A DNA stretch of 64,000 nt, taken from Acidovorax sp. GBBC 1281. Its GTDB lineage: Bacteria > Pseudomonadota > Gammaproteobacteria > Burkholderiales > Burkholderiaceae_C. A model generated the notes under the pieces. The model did not search any database. It was given only the letters and a program-made list of their open reading frames with translations, and was not told the DNA's origin. Location: contig NZ_CP097269.1 of the NCBI RefSeq assembly GCF_028473645.1, positions 2,436,001-2,500,000 of the forward strand. The letters run 5' to 3'. Below are positions 19,270-29,609 of this stretch, piece by piece (the stretch's first letter is position 1; the number at the start of each line of letters is the position of its first letter). Made by a program: the position numbers and the translations under genes.

Positions 19270-20973
19270 ATGGCATTGGTAGATATCCAGGTCCCGGACA
19301 TCGGGGATTTCGACGAAGTGGGCGTGATCGAGTTGCTGGTCAAGCCCGGCGACACGGTCAAGGCCGAGCAATCGCTCATCACGGTGGAATCGGACAAGGC
19401 CTCGATGGAAATCCCATCGAGCCACGCCGGCGTGGTGAAAGAACTGAAGGTCGCGGTGGGCGACAAGGTCAAGCAAGGCTCGGTCATCGTGGTGGTCGAG
19501 GCCGCTGGCGAGGCAGCCTCTGAGTCAAAACCGGCTCCAGCGCAATCAGAACCAGGGGGCGGCGCTACTAAATCGGTCGCATCCGCGCCTGCGCCTGCCG
19601 AGGCACCCGCCGCCGCACCGGCAGCGGCGCTCGCTGCGTCGGGCCCCGTGGAAGTGCACGTGCCCGACATCGGCGACTTCAAGGACGTGGCGGTCATCGA
19701 ACTCCTGGTCAAGGTGGGCGACACGGTCAAGGCCGAGCAGTCGCTGTTCACCGTCGAATCCGACAAGGCGTCGATGGAAATCCCGTCGCCCGCGGCCGGC
19801 GTGATCAAGGAACTCAAGGTCAAGATCGGCGACAAGCTCAACGTGGGCGATCTCGTGGCGATCATGGAAGGCGCCGCAGGTGCAGCCCCCGCGGCGACTG
19901 CGGCCCCTGCGCCTGCAGCTGCGGCCCCCGCACCGCAGGCCGAGCCGAAAGCATCGGCCGCCGAAGAGGCTGCGCCCCAGGCCAGCGCCAAGCCGGCTGC
20001 AGCGCCCGCGCCGCACGCCCCGGGCGCCGCGCCCGTCGGCCTGCCTCACGCCAGCCCCTCGGTGCGCAAGTTCGCCCGCGAACTCGGCGTGCCGCTCGAA
20101 GAGCTCAAGGGTTCCGGCCCCAAGGGACGCATCACGCAGGACGACGTGCAGGCCTTCACCAAGCAGGTGATGAGCGGCACCACGCAGACCAAGGCCCAGG
20201 CCGCCAAGGCCCCGGCCGGTGGTGGCGGCTCCGGTGCCGGGCTGGACCTGCTGCCCTGGCCGAAGGTGGATTTCGCCAAGTTCGGCACGGTCGAGCGCAA
20301 GGACCTGTCGCGCATCAAGAAGATCAGCGGCGCCAACCTGCACCGCAACTGGGTGATGATTCCCCACGTCACCAACAACGACGAGGCCGACATCACCGAG
20401 CTGGAAGCCTTCCGCGTCTCCACCAACAAGGAGAACGAGAAGTCCGGCGTGAAGGTGACCATGCTCGCCTTCGTCATCAAGGCCGTGGTGGCCGCGCTCA
20501 AGAAATTCCCTGAGTTCAACACCAGCCTGGACGGCGATACGCTCGTCTACAAGCAGTACTACCACGTCGGCTTCGCGGCGGACACGCCCAACGGCCTCGT
20601 GGTGCCGGTGCTGAAAGATGCCGACAAGAAGGGCATCCTCCAGATCAGCCAGGAAATGGGCGAACTGGCCAAGAAGGCCCGCGACGGCAAGCTCGGCGCA
20701 GCCGACATGCAGGGTGGCTGCATGTCGATCAGCTCGCTGGGCGGCATCGGCGGCACGCACTTCACGCCCATCATCAACGCGCCCGAAGTGGCCATCCTCG
20801 GCCTCTCCAAGGGCCAGATGAAGCCGGTGTGGGACGGCAAGGCCTTCGTGCCGCGCCTGGTGCTGCCGCTGTCGCTGTCGTACGACCACCGCGTGATCGA
20901 CGGCGCCAGCGCCGCGCGCTTCAACGCCTACCTCGGCCAAGTGCTGGCGGATTACCGCCGCATCCTGCTGTAA
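19270..20973 (+). CDS. aceF: Dihydrolipoamide acetyltransferase (PDH E2)
   Basis: This 567-aa core subunit transfers acetyl groups from E1 to CoA. Two lipoyl domains (about residues 1-78 and 120-195) each carry [12 protein letters not shown] with the lipoyl Lys. Ala/Pro linkers connect them to a peripheral-subunit-binding domain ([13 protein letters not shown], about 260-295). The catalytic acetyltransferase domain ends with [10 protein letters not shown] (HxxxDG active site). Start ATG has AGGAGG nearby. The first linker is unusual in base composition (see repeat at 19519). Confidence 0.97.
   Translation: MALVDIQVPDIGDFDEVGVIELLVKPGDTVKAEQSLITVESDKASMEIPSSHAGVVKELKVAVGDKVKQGSVIVVVEAAGEAASESKPAPAQSEPGGGATKSVASAPAPAEAPAAAPAAALAASGPVEVHVPDIGDFKDVAVIELLVKVGDTVKAEQSLFTVESDKASMEIPSPAAGVIKELKVKIGDKLNVGDLVAIMEGAAGAAPAATAAPAPAAAAPAPQAEPKASAAEEAAPQASAKPAAAPAPHAPGAAPVGLPHASPSVRKFARELGVPLEELKGSGPKGRITQDDVQAFTKQVMSGTTQTKAQAAKAPAGGGGSGAGLDLLPWPKVDFAKFGTVERKDLSRIKKISGANLHRNWVMIPHVTNNDEADITELEAFRVSTNKENEKSGVKVTMLAFVIKAVVAALKKFPEFNTSLDGDTLVYKQYYHVGFAADTPNGLVVPVLKDADKKGILQISQEMGELAKKARDGKLGAADMQGGCMSISSLGGIGGTHFTPIINAPEVAILGLSKGQMKPVWDGKAFVPRLVLPLSLSYDHRVIDGASAARFNAYLGQVLADYRRILL
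19519..19575 (+). repeat. Repeat-like insert in the first AceF linker
   Basis: This stretch encodes [23 protein letters not shown] linker and is less GC-rich than its surroundings. It parallels the segment at 21281-21345 in lpdA base by base in several blocks (GAGYCAAAACmGGCTCCAGC, then CAATCA). Either the linkers share ancestry or a small interspersed repeat was domesticated in both genes. Confidence 0.4.
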
Positions 20974-20986
20974 AGGAGCATCCCCT

Positions 20987-22858
20987 ATGGCAGTGATCGA
21001 CATCAAGGTGCCCGACATCGGCGACTTCGCCGAAGTGGGCGTGATCGAAGTGCTGGTGAAACCCGGCGACACCATCAAGGCCGAGCAGAGCCTGGTTACC
21101 GTGGAGTCCGACAAGGCATCGATGGAAATCCCGTCGAGCCATGCCGGCGTGGTGAAGGAGCTCAAGGTCAAGATCGGCGACAAGGTCGCGGAAGGCTCCG
21201 CGCTGCTCACGCTGGAGGCGTCCGACGCCGCCAGTGCGCCGGCCGCGGCGCCCGCACCCGCAGCAGCGCCTGCGGCAGCTTCTGAGCCAAAACAGGCTCC
21301 AGCACAATCAACACTAGGGCATACTGCTATAAAAAGCGTAGCAACCGCTCCGGCGGCCAGCTACGGCGGCACGGTCGACCTGGATTGCGACGTGCTCGTG
21401 CTGGGCGGTGGCCCCGGCGGCTACAGCGCCGCGTTCCGTGCGGCCGACCTGGGCCTCAAGGTGATCGTGGTCGAGCGCTACGCCACCCTGGGCGGCGTCT
21501 GCCTGAACGTGGGCTGCATCCCCTCGAAGGCGCTGCTGCACGTGGCGGCGGTGATCGACGAGGTCAGCCACCTGAAGGCGGCGGGCATCGATTTCGGTGC
21601 GCCCAAGGTGGACATTGACACGCTGCGCGGCCACAAGGAAAAGGTCATTGGCAAGCTGACGGGCGGTCTCGCAGCCATGGCCAAGATGCGCAAGGTGACC
21701 ACCGTGCGCGGCGTGGGCCAGTTCGTGGGCGCGAACCACCTCGAAGTGGAAGAGACCACGGGCGCCACGGGCCAGGAGAAGACCGGCAGCAAGAAGGTCA
21801 TCGCCTTCAAGAACGCCGTCATCGCCGCCGGCTCGCAGGCTGTGCACCTGCCTTTCATGCCCAAGGACCCGCGCGTGGTGGACTCCACCGGCGCTCTGGA
21901 ACTCAAGTCGGTTCCCAAGCGCATGCTCATCCTGGGCGGCGGCATCATCGGCCTGGAAATGGGCACGGTGTACAGCACGCTCGGCGCGCGCCTGGATGTG
22001 GTCGAGATGATGGACGGACTGATGCAGGGCGCCGACCGCGACCTCGTCAAGATCTGGCAGAAGATGAACGCCAAGCGCTTCGACAACATCATGCTCAACA
22101 CCAAGACGGTGGGCGCCGAAGCCACGCCCGAGGGCATCAAGGTGACGTTCGCTGCAGCGCAAGAGGGCGGCACCGCGCCGGAACCCCAGGTGTACGACCT
22201 GGTGCTGCAGGCCGTGGGCCGCACGCCCAACGGCAAGAAGATCGGCGCCGACAAGGCCGGCGTGGCCGTCACCGACCGCGGCTTCATCGACGTGGACATC
22301 CAGATGCGCACCAACGTGCCGCACATCTTCGCCATCGGCGACATCGTGGGCCAGCCCATGCTGGCGCACAAGGCCGTGCACGAGGCGCACGTGGCGGCGG
22401 AAGTCATCGCCGGCGAACTGCAGGGCAACAAGGAGCTGGCAGCCGCCGCCTTCAACGCCCGCGTGATCCCGAGCGTGGCCTACACCGACCCCGAAGTGGC
22501 CTGGGTGGGCCTCACGGAAGACCAGGCCAAGGCGCAAGGCATCAAGGTCAAGAAGGGCCTGTTCCCCTGGAACGCCTCCGGCCGAGCCATCGCCAACGGC
22601 CGCGACGAAGGCGTGACCAAGCTGCTGTTCGACGATTCGCCCGAGGCCCATGGCCACGGCCGCATCCTGGGTGGCGGCATGGTCGGCACGCATGCCGGCG
22701 ACATGATCGGCGAGATCGCCCTGGCGATCGAGATGGGCGCCGACGCGGTGGACATCGGCAAGACGATCCACCCGCACCCCACGCTGGGCGAGAGCATCGG
22801 TATGGCGGCCGAGATCGCGCACGGCAGCTGCACGGACGTGCCGCCGCAAAAGAAGTGA
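20987..22858 (+). CDS. lpdA: Dihydrolipoyl dehydrogenase with N-terminal lipoyl domain (PDH E3)
   Basis: This 623-aa E3 reoxidises the dihydrolipoyl groups of AceF and makes NADH. An N-terminal lipoyl domain (residues 1-80, [12 protein letters not shown]) precedes the FAD domain, a fusion common in betaproteobacteria. [10 protein letters not shown] binds FAD, and [13 protein letters not shown] holds the redox-active cysteines. [10 protein letters not shown] is the NAD site, and the C-terminal HPHPTLGE contains the catalytic His. It starts 13 bases after aceF with AAAGGAG upstream. Confidence 0.97.
   Translation: MAVIDIKVPDIGDFAEVGVIEVLVKPGDTIKAEQSLVTVESDKASMEIPSSHAGVVKELKVKIGDKVAEGSALLTLEASDAASAPAAAPAPAAAPAAASEPKQAPAQSTLGHTAIKSVATAPAASYGGTVDLDCDVLVLGGGPGGYSAAFRAADLGLKVIVVERYATLGGVCLNVGCIPSKALLHVAAVIDEVSHLKAAGIDFGAPKVDIDTLRGHKEKVIGKLTGGLAAMAKMRKVTTVRGVGQFVGANHLEVEETTGATGQEKTGSKKVIAFKNAVIAAGSQAVHLPFMPKDPRVVDSTGALELKSVPKRMLILGGGIIGLEMGTVYSTLGARLDVVEMMDGLMQGADRDLVKIWQKMNAKRFDNIMLNTKTVGAEATPEGIKVTFAAAQEGGTAPEPQVYDLVLQAVGRTPNGKKIGADKAGVAVTDRGFIDVDIQMRTNVPHIFAIGDIVGQPMLAHKAVHEAHVAAEVIAGELQGNKELAAAAFNARVIPSVAYTDPEVAWVGLTEDQAKAQGIKVKKGLFPWNASGRAIANGRDEGVTKLLFDDSPEAHGHGRILGGGMVGTHAGDMIGEIALAIEMGADAVDIGKTIHPHPTLGESIGMAAEIAHGSCTDVPPQKK
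21281..21345 (+). repeat. AT-richer repeat-like insert in the LpdA linker
   Basis: The segment encodes [19 protein letters not shown] between the lipoyl and FAD domains. Blocks such as CACTAGGGCATACTGCTAT are atypical in a gene of this GC content. Partial matches occur in the aceF linker and at 5622-5660. It probably derives from a small interspersed palindromic element that stays in frame. Confidence 0.4.
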
Positions 22859-22889
22859 GTCCGGCGCCACTGCGGCGCCCGCATTCTGC

Positions 22890-22914
22890 AAGGCAGCTTC
22901 GGCTGCCTTTTTTC
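22890..22914 (+). terminator. Terminator of aceE-aceF-lpdA
   Basis: AAGGCAGC pairs with GCTGCCTT around the stable TTCG tetraloop, followed by a T-run. It lies 31 bases after the lpdA stop. Confidence 0.92.
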
Positions 22915-23065
22915 ATGGGCCGGAAGGTCGCGATTGGCCGGGGCGGAGGCGCCGAGGGGTCGCCAGCGGCGGCCTATCATGGGTCGAAGTTCGGGCCCGG
23001 CGCAACAATGCACTTGCCGTCACGCGCTGCGATGGACTCGAATCCACCACAGGAGACCTTTCCCC

Positions 23066-24031
23066 ATGCGATTGAAATTCTGCGCGCCGGCCGTTCTGCT
23101 GGCGCTGTCCAGTGCCGCCATGGCGGCCTGGCCCGAAAAGTCCATCACCCTGGTCGTTCCCTTTCCGCCCGGCCAGGCCACCGACATCTTCGCTCGGGCG
23201 CTGGCAGAAAAGCTGGGCAGCCGCCTGGGACAGCCGCTGGTCGTGGACAACAAGGCCGGCGCGGGCAGCAACATCGGCACCGAGCAGGTGGTGCGCGCCA
23301 AGGCGGACGGCTACACGTTGGTGATGGCCGGCAGCGCGATGGCGGTCAACCAGACGCTGTACCGCAAGGTCAACTTCGATCCGCGCAAGGATCTGCAGGG
23401 CGTCAGCCTCGTCGCCAAGGTGCCGCTGGTGTTCCTGGCGCACCCCCAGTCCGGCATCAAGACCATGCAGGACCTGGTGGACAAGGCCCGGGCCGAGCCG
23501 GGCAAGCTGAGCTATGCCAGCGCAGGCATCGGTGGCACGCAGCACCTGAGCGGGGAAATGGTCAAGGCGCGTGCCAGGATCGAGATCGAACACATTCCCT
23601 ACAAGGGCAGCGGGCCGGCGCAGGCCGATTTCATCGGCGGGCAGGTGCCCTTGATGGTGGATTCGGTGACGGCGGGCCTGGCCACCATCCAGGCGGGCAA
23701 GGCCGTTGCGCTGGGTGTCACCTCTGCCACGCGCTCCAGCCAGTTGCCGAACGTGCCGGCGATTGCCGAAACCGGCCTGCCGGAGTTCAAGGGCTTTGAA
23801 GCCGTGGGCTGGCTGGGCCTGATGGCACCCAAGGCCACGCCGCGTGCCATCGTGGACCGCTTGAACCACGAGGTGGTGGACATCCTCTCCAGTGCCGAGA
23901 TGCAGAAGTTCATCCGTGACCGCGGCTCCGAGCCGTCGCCCAGCACGCCCGAGGCCATGGACCAGTTCGTCGCCCGCGAAATCGTGGAGTGGGGCAAGGC
24001 CGTCAAGCAGTCCGGCGCGTCGGTGGACTGA
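23066..24031 (+). CDS. Bug/TctC-family tripartite tricarboxylate binding protein
   Basis: A 321-aa periplasmic protein with a signal peptide (residues 1-21, ending AMAAW). The family opening is [34 protein letters not shown] and [16 protein letters not shown] are ligand-pocket motifs. These proteins bind carboxylates for TctAB-type transport or sensing, and betaproteobacteria carry large orphan sets. No transporter genes lie next to it, so it is an orphan with unknown ligand. AGGAGA precedes the ATG by nine bases. Confidence 0.88.
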   Translation: MRLKFCAPAVLLALSSAAMAAWPEKSITLVVPFPPGQATDIFARALAEKLGSRLGQPLVVDNKAGAGSNIGTEQVVRAKADGYTLVMAGSAMAVNQTLYRKVNFDPRKDLQGVSLVAKVPLVFLAHPQSGIKTMQDLVDKARAEPGKLSYASAGIGGTQHLSGEMVKARARIEIEHIPYKGSGPAQADFIGGQVPLMVDSVTAGLATIQAGKAVALGVTSATRSSQLPNVPAIAETGLPEFKGFEAVGWLGLMAPKATPRAIVDRLNHEVVDILSSAEMQKFIRDRGSEPSPSTPEAMDQFVAREIVEWGKAVKQSGASVD

Positions 24032-24255
24032 TCCGATGCGCTCGCGGGGCGGGCCGGGCAAGGGATGGCCAGGGTGAAAGCGTGAGCAGGCGGCCCTGCG
24101 CTTCGGAGTGGCCGCAGTTCGTTGGCGCACCGGCCCGCGAACGCGATGGGTGGGCACACCAGGGATGGCGGTTGCTATGGAATTGGTAGCTGGTGGGTTC
24201 GGATCGGCAAGCGGCGGAGGGCTTTTCGCCCTGGTTTCTTTGCCACAATTGCACC
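24032..24255. other. 224-base gap without a gene
   Basis: No supported coding sequence or terminator with a T-run was found. The segment GGTTGCTATGGAATTGGTAGC near 24170 resembles the small interspersed repeats seen elsewhere in the window. The last 30 bases (TTTGCCACAATTGC) may contain the promoter of the methyltransferase gene. Confidence 0.4.
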
Positions 24256-25206
24256 ATGCAACCCTTGCTTGACGCCATCGCCACGATGGCCCTCCCCACG
24301 GACGCCCAGCGCATCTTCCACGGACGCGGCGGCCGGTTTCCCGGCTGCGAACATTGGTCGCTGGATGCCTACCCGCCGGTCTTCGTGCTCACCAGCTTCC
24401 AGCCCGTGGCCGAAGAAGACCTCGCCACCATCGGCGCCGCATTGCAAAGCCGATGGGAGGCGATCGCGCCGGGCGAGCCGCTGAACTGGGTGTTCCAGTG
24501 CCGCCACGAGCCACTGCGGTTGCAGGGCCGCGCAGAAACCAGGCTGATGGCAGGCGCCGTGCCGGACCCGCATGTGGTCACGGAGCAGGGCGCGCGCTTT
24601 CGCGTGCACGTGCTCAAGGGGCAGAACCACGGCCTTTTCCTGGACATGGCGGAAGGCCGGCGCTGGGTTCGGCAATGCGTTGCAGCGCACCAGGCACGCG
24701 AACTGCGCGGTGCCAAGGTGCTGAACCTGTTCGCCTACACCTGCGCGTTTTCGGTGGTGGCACTGCAGGCAGGCGCCCGGCAGGTAGTGAACGTGGACAT
24801 GAGCCACGGCGCCATCGCCATCGGGCAGCAGAACCACCAGCTCAATGGACTGACCACGGGCGCAGGCTTTCTGGCCCATGACATCTTCAGCACCTGGGGC
24901 AAGATCACGCGCGGCGGCCCCTACGGCCTGGTGATCGTGGACCCGCCCAGCTACCAGAAGGGCAGCTTCGTCGCCACCAAGGACTACGCGCGGCTCATGC
25001 GGCGGCTGCCGGACCTGCTGGCGCCGGGCGGGCACGCGCTGCTGTGCCTGAATGCGCCGGAGCTGGGCCTGGATTTCCTGAAAGGGCAGATGCAGGCGCT
25101 GGCGCCGGACTTGGCGTTGGTGGAGCGGTTGGCCAACCCCGCGGTGTTCGCGGACGTGCAGGCGGAGCGGGCCCTGAAGGTGCTGGTGTACAAAGCGCCG
25201 GATTGA
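24256..25206 (+). CDS. Class I SAM-dependent methyltransferase (RlmI/RlmK-like)
   Basis: A 316-aa protein with a Rossmann methyltransferase domain: VLNLFAYTCAFSVVALQAGA is the SAM motif I region (about residues 155-175). VIVDPPSYQKG is the DPP[ST] catalytic-loop motif of the COG1092 23S rRNA cytosine methyltransferases. It lacks the N-terminal PUA domain of RlmI, and the N-terminal 90 residues are shorter, so the exact target is open. An upstream in-frame start at 24193 is possible but gives an untypical leader. Confidence 0.8.
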   Translation: MQPLLDAIATMALPTDAQRIFHGRGGRFPGCEHWSLDAYPPVFVLTSFQPVAEEDLATIGAALQSRWEAIAPGEPLNWVFQCRHEPLRLQGRAETRLMAGAVPDPHVVTEQGARFRVHVLKGQNHGLFLDMAEGRRWVRQCVAAHQARELRGAKVLNLFAYTCAFSVVALQAGARQVVNVDMSHGAIAIGQQNHQLNGLTTGAGFLAHDIFSTWGKITRGGPYGLVIVDPPSYQKGSFVATKDYARLMRRLPDLLAPGGHALLCLNAPELGLDFLKGQMQALAPDLALVERLANPAVFADVQAERALKVLVYKAPD

Positions 25207-25270
25207 AGCCCGGTAGAGGGCTCATGCCTCTGCGCGGGAGGCCCGCAGCGCGCTTCGTGGGTGGGCCGCG

Positions 25271-26167
25271 TCAACCGATCTGGATATAGCGCGTGAGGCC
25301 CGCCGCCAACGCGGCGAAGGTGGCAGCGCAGCGCGGGCTCTCGCGCAGGTCCTCATGCATGGCGATCCAGGTGTCCAGCGCGGGCGAAAACGCCGGCTGA
25401 AGCACGCGCACCAGCGACTTGTCCCGGGCCGCCAACCCGACCTGGCAGGCACCGATGCCGAAGCCTGCCCGGATCGCTGCCAGTTGCGCCAGATCGCTGT
25501 CTGCCCGAAACGCGAGCCCGGGGCGAGCGAACACCGGGAAATGCGCCTGCATCCTGCGCAGAAAGGGCGTCTCGTGGTCAAACCCGATCATCGCGTGGCC
25601 GGCCAGGTCGTCCATCGACTTCGGCACACCGTGGGCCGCCAGATAGCGCTTGTGCGCATACAGCCCCAGTCGCACGGCGCCGATGCGCCTGGCCACCAGG
25701 GCGTCCTGTGTGGGCTGGAACATGCGCACGGCAATGTCGGCCTCCCGGTGCAGGAGGTCGTCCGCCGCATTCGACAGCACCAACTCGATGATCAGTTGCG
25801 GGTGTGCGCTGCGCAGGGCCGACAGAATCGGGGGCAGCACCTCGACCCCGACGATCTCGCTGGCCGTGAGGCGCACCGTGCCGCGCACGCCGGATCCATG
25901 GCTGCTGGCCACGCGGCGCAGCGCAGCCGCGGTGGACGCCAGGCCGGCCGCATAGGGTTGCAGCTCCAACGCGGCTTCGGTGGGTTTGAAGCCATCGAAC
26001 GAGCGCGTGAACAGCTTCAAGGCCAGGGCGTTTTCCAGGCTGTCGACATGGCGGCCAACGGTGGGCTGCGTCAAGCCCATCGCCCGGGCGGCCGCCGACA
26101 GCGAACCGGTTTCCAGCACCTGCAGGAAGGTCCGGTACCACTCCCAACTCGGTTCGGGATCGGCCAT
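25271..26167 (-). CDS. LysR-family transcriptional regulator
   Basis: A 298-aa regulator. The winged HTH is at residues 5-65 with LSAAARAMGLTQPTVGRHV and LFTRSFDGF. The rest is the periplasmic-binding-like effector domain. It is divergent from the epimerase-like gene with a 122-base gap, the usual arrangement for a LysR protein and its target. Alternative start at 26176 adds three residues. Confidence 0.88.
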   Translation of the reverse strand: MADPEPSWEWYRTFLQVLETGSLSAAARAMGLTQPTVGRHVDSLENALALKLFTRSFDGFKPTEAALELQPYAAGLASTAAALRRVASSHGSGVRGTVRLTASEIVGVEVLPPILSALRSAHPQLIIELVLSNAADDLLHREADIAVRMFQPTQDALVARRIGAVRLGLYAHKRYLAAHGVPKSMDDLAGHAMIGFDHETPFLRRMQAHFPVFARPGLAFRADSDLAQLAAIRAGFGIGACQVGLAARDKSLVRVLQPAFSPALDTWIAMHEDLRESPRCAATFAALAAGLTRYIQIG

Positions 26168-26289
26168 GGTATGCATTGATGAATAGTGGGGATGCGATTT
26201 TAGGCAATTTTCTTTTGCCCACCCCGCTCGCAAACTGCAGGCTCGCACCGCTGAAGCACCGGCGGTCCACGATTCAGCAGGACACCACC

Positions 26290-27240
26290 ATGCCCCCCAT
26301 CGCACTCTTCGGCGCCGCAGGCGCCATTGGACAGAGCATCGCCGCTGCGCTTCGCGCCAGAGGCCAGCCCTATCGCGTCGTCGGCCGGACCCGAGCCAGC
26401 CTGAGCCAGGCTTTCGGCGCCGATCCGCTGGCCGACATCGTGACCTGGAATCCCGACCACCCGGCTTCGGTGCAAGCGGCCGCGTCGGGCGTGGAGACGC
26501 TGGTCTACATGGTGGGCGTGAACTACTGGCAGTTCAAGCTGCACCCGGAAGTGATGCGCAAGACGCTGGCGGGCGCCATCGCGGCCGGCGTCCGGAACAT
26601 CGTTCTCATCGGTACGGTGTATCCGTATGGCCGCCCGCGGACACAGCCGGTGCGCGAAGACCACCCCCGGGCGCCGCAGACGTTCAAGGGCCGGATGCGC
26701 AAGTCGCAGGAAGACCTGGTGATGCAAGCCCATGCCGAGGGGCGCATCCGCGCGACGGTGCTGCGCCTGCCGGATTTTTATGGCCCCGGCGTGCAGGCCA
26801 GCCTGCTGCATGGGGCCGCACAGGCTGCCGTGCAGGGCGGCACCGCCGACATGGTGGGGCCCATCGACCGCCCGCACGAGTTCGTCTACGTGCCGGATGT
26901 GGGCCCGGTGGTCGTCCAGCTGGCGAACACCCCCGCTGCATTCGGCAAGATCTGGAACCTGGGCGGAGCCGGCGTGACGACGCAGCGTGAGATGGTGTCC
27001 GAAATGGAGCGCCAGACCGGCATGGCGCTCAAGCGGCGGGTGGTGGGCAAGACGATGCTGCGCCTGATCGGCCTGTTCAACCCGTTCATGCGCGAGATGG
27101 TGGAGATGCACTACCTGCTCACCGACCCGGTGCTCATGGACGACTCGGCCCTGCAGGAACTGCTGGGGCCGATCCACAAGACGCCTTATGCGCAAGGCAT
27201 CCGGCAGACACTGGCGGCCGCGGCAGGGCGAGGGGGCTGA
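26290..27240 (+). CDS. NAD-dependent epimerase/dehydratase-family protein
   Basis: A 316-aa atypical/extended SDR with an N-terminal GAAGAIGQSIA nucleotide motif. VGVNYW and GTVYPYG mark the active-site region, where Y-x3-K would be expected; YPYGRPR lacks a clear Lys, so catalysis is unsure. The divergent LysR gene probably regulates it. Substrate unknown. The ATG at 26290 gives the typical MPPIALFG beta-strand start. Confidence 0.78.
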   Translation: MPPIALFGAAGAIGQSIAAALRARGQPYRVVGRTRASLSQAFGADPLADIVTWNPDHPASVQAAASGVETLVYMVGVNYWQFKLHPEVMRKTLAGAIAAGVRNIVLIGTVYPYGRPRTQPVREDHPRAPQTFKGRMRKSQEDLVMQAHAEGRIRATVLRLPDFYGPGVQASLLHGAAQAAVQGGTADMVGPIDRPHEFVYVPDVGPVVVQLANTPAAFGKIWNLGGAGVTTQREMVSEMERQTGMALKRRVVGKTMLRLIGLFNPFMREMVEMHYLLTDPVLMDDSALQELLGPIHKTPYAQGIRQTLAAAAGRGG

Positions 27241-27275
27241 TGTCTGCACCTTTCATGCAGGGCGGCCCAGCCGGT

Positions 27276-27830
27276 TCAGACGGTGGCCGGGTGCCTGGCG
27301 TACAGCACATCCGAACGCAGCACGTACTTGGTGCCTTGCACCAGGGTGCCGCCTTCGTGCCAGGTGTCGTGGATGAACAGGAGGGCCATGCCTTGCGTGG
27401 GTTGCACCTGAAAGGTCTTGAAGTCGGTGGCGCCTCCCTCGAAGCCTTCGTTCAGGTACACGAGGAAAGTCAGCGCGCTGGTCAGGCCGCCTTCCTGCCA
27501 CGGCCCGTCCTTGTGCATCTTGAACCGCTGGCCGGGCGTGTATTGGTAAAAGCGCAGGTCCTTGGGCAGGCCCACGGCGCGGGCACCCTCGATCTCCGAC
27601 AGTTCCACCTGCGACAGCCGTTGCCACAGCAGCGCCACCCAACTGGCGCTTTCCACCATCGCGCGCTGGTTGTTTCGCACCTGGGGCATGGGTCGGGGCC
27701 CACCGTGGGTGCGCACCTGCGCCGCGATGAAACCCGTGTCTCGCGCCAGTTGGATGAGTTGACCGCATTCGGCGGGCGTCAAAAACTGGGGGATGGTGAA
27801 AGCGCGAGGACTCAGTGTCACCCGATGCAT
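27276..27830 (-). CDS. Fe(II)/2-oxoglutarate-dependent oxygenase (prolyl 4-hydroxylase-like)
   Basis: A 184-aa single-domain dioxygenase. The metal triad is readable as H106-x-D108 (MHKDG) and H158 (WHEGG). R172 (KYVLRSDVLY) is placed to bind 2-oxoglutarate. It resembles the P4Hc group of small bacterial oxygenases. GFEGGATDF is the typical core strand. Convergent with the epimerase gene; substrate unknown. Confidence 0.85.
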   Translation of the reverse strand: MHRVTLSPRAFTIPQFLTPAECGQLIQLARDTGFIAAQVRTHGGPRPMPQVRNNQRAMVESASWVALLWQRLSQVELSEIEGARAVGLPKDLRFYQYTPGQRFKMHKDGPWQEGGLTSALTFLVYLNEGFEGGATDFKTFQVQPTQGMALLFIHDTWHEGGTLVQGTKYVLRSDVLYARHPATV

Positions 27831-27932
27831 GGTTCGATCTCCGCCTAAAAACCGTCCAACGCGCAGCCGAAGGCCAGCGCGCAGGCTGCGTGTGTCGATG
27901 GTCTCACAGTGCGTGAAGATGCCGGCTTTGGG

Positions 27933-28700
27933 CTACTGCACATGCCCATCCGCACTGGCGGCGATGCTGGCTTGCAGCTCGCCAAGGGCTGCGCTGAGTC
28001 GCTGCTGCGCCTCGGGATTGTCCTCGGCGTGCGCCTGGTCCATGCCCGCTTCGACGACGGCCTGCGCGCGCTCCGCGAAGTCGCGCCACGCACCGGGCTC
28101 CAGCAGAGCATGGGCCGCCTGCAGGCAATCGCAAGGGGGCGAGTAGGCGATGGACAGCTTGCGCACGGCGTTGAGCGCGAACGGCGGGCACAGGATCGAT
28201 TGCACCGCCACCGAGCGCGCGGTGTGCCTTGGCGCATGGCCGCGCCGCCCCTGCCGCAGGGCCAGCAGCGCGATCCAGAGCGCGAACCCGTAGATCAGCG
28301 CGAGGCAGCCCAGTTGCGCGGCCTCGCTCGGCCACAGGAGCAGCGCCGCAGGCAGCAGCATGAACAGGGTGGCTCCGAGGCCATACAGCGGCCACGCGAA
28401 GCCGGCGAAACCCGTGGCGTGCTGGCGTAAGTCCTCCGTGGCTCGCGCATTGCCCGGCAGGTGGACACGCTCCGCGTCCCACCGCAGCGTGTAGACCGGC
28501 TGGTGCGGCAGCAGCAGAGCAGGCCAGGCCAGGTAGGCCCAGCGGACCTCGAAACCCTGCGTGGCCAGCAATCCGTGCCAACGCCGCCGGCCCCGGCGCA
28601 GCAGGCCGGCGTTTGCGGCCATCGGCACGCAGGCGTCATACCCGTAGAAGGCGCAGATGGCGAGCATCACCTGCGCTTCGGGGCCCAGCAGCGTGAACAC
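27933..28700 (-). CDS. Hypothetical membrane protein
   Basis: A 255-aa protein I do not recognise. Two clear transmembrane segments lie near residues 102-145 (GFAWPLYGLGATLFMLLPAA and CLALIYGFALWIALLAL). The C-terminal 90 residues are soluble with a cysteine pair (PPCDC) and a helical end. N-terminal residues 1-60 are probably peripheral. It follows the DUF2167 gene on the same strand after 45 bases. Confidence 0.6.
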   Translation of the reverse strand: MFTLLGPEAQVMLAICAFYGYDACVPMAANAGLLRRGRRRWHGLLATQGFEVRWAYLAWPALLLPHQPVYTLRWDAERVHLPGNARATEDLRQHATGFAGFAWPLYGLGATLFMLLPAALLLWPSEAAQLGCLALIYGFALWIALLALRQGRRGHAPRHTARSVAVQSILCPPFALNAVRKLSIAYSPPCDCLQAAHALLEPGAWRDFAERAQAVVEAGMDQAHAEDNPEAQQRLSAALGELQASIAASADGHVQ

Positions 28701-28745
28701 GGGGGGACGGGGGTTGGCGGCGAGGGGGCGTAGCGGGCGACGTGC

Positions 28746-29609
28746 TCAGGCTTCCTTCTTGCCGCGGCCGAACAGCTTGCCGATGGCACCGAAGACGGCG
28801 GCCACGCCGACGAGCAGGAACTTCCAGAACGCGGCGATGAAACCGCCGATGACCGTCCACAGGCCCTTCTTGGACGCCACGGCCGCCGCGCCGCCCAGCA
28901 CCAGCGCACCCAGGCCGATCTTGGCGAGCTTGTCGCCGTTCTTGAACTCGGCATAGGTCTGGCCGCTGTTGTAGTTGAAGCCCGTGAGCACCTGCTTGAA
29001 CTGCTCGGTGTCCTTCGCGAGGTTTTCGGGATCGGACACGAGGATGGCGCTCATCACGCCGGTGCGGCCCAGAATGCGCGAGGTGTAGTTGATCGCCTGG
29101 TGGCCGCTTTCATCGCGCAGGCGCAGGCCCCATTCCAGGCGCTTGCTCTGCGCGTCGTAGTGCGGCTCGACCTGCCAGCCCTCGGTGTACAGGGCCTCCA
29201 TGCCCAGCTTCTTGCGCTACTGGTTGCCCTCCGCATCCGCGGCCTTGATGGACGACAGCAGTTCGGGGGCGTTGATCTTCTCGTCGTCCTTGATGTAGCC
29301 GGTATCGTCGAACGAGAACACCGCGAACCAGTCCAGCGAACGCGGGGCGATCAGGTAATGGTTCGGCGTGGGCGGATTGCCATACAGCTGCAGCAGTTTG
29401 GCCGTGTCCTTGTCGTCCAAAAAGGCGTATCCCTTCGGGATCTTGACGGTGGCGTTACTGCCGATTTCGCCCTGGCCCTGGTCGATCCAGTGCAGTGCCT
29501 TGACTTGCTCCGCGAGTTTTTCCTGGCGCTGCTGCGATTCCGGCGCCTGGGCCCAAAGGGCCATGGACATGCTGATGCCCAAGATGGCCGTAGCCAACGA
29601 CTTGATCAT
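28746..29609 (-). pseudogene. DUF2167 membrane protein gene with in-frame amber stop
   Basis: Two parts lie in one frame and together make a 286-residue DUF2167 protein. The first 130 codons give a signal peptide and a domain ending AADAEGNQ. Then TAG stands at 29217-29219. The frame continues RKKLGMEALYTEGW through the rest of the domain to C-terminal transmembrane segments and RGKKEA. In DUF2167 proteins this junction is normally continuous (EGN..RKK). One substitution, such as CAG or GAG to TAG, explains it. Either a fresh nonsense mutation or a base-call error. Confidence 0.85.

Noticed and set aside
16446..19991. 1181-codon leftward frame opposite aceE
   Set aside because: Antisense to the well-supported aceE and aceF genes; low-complexity translation.
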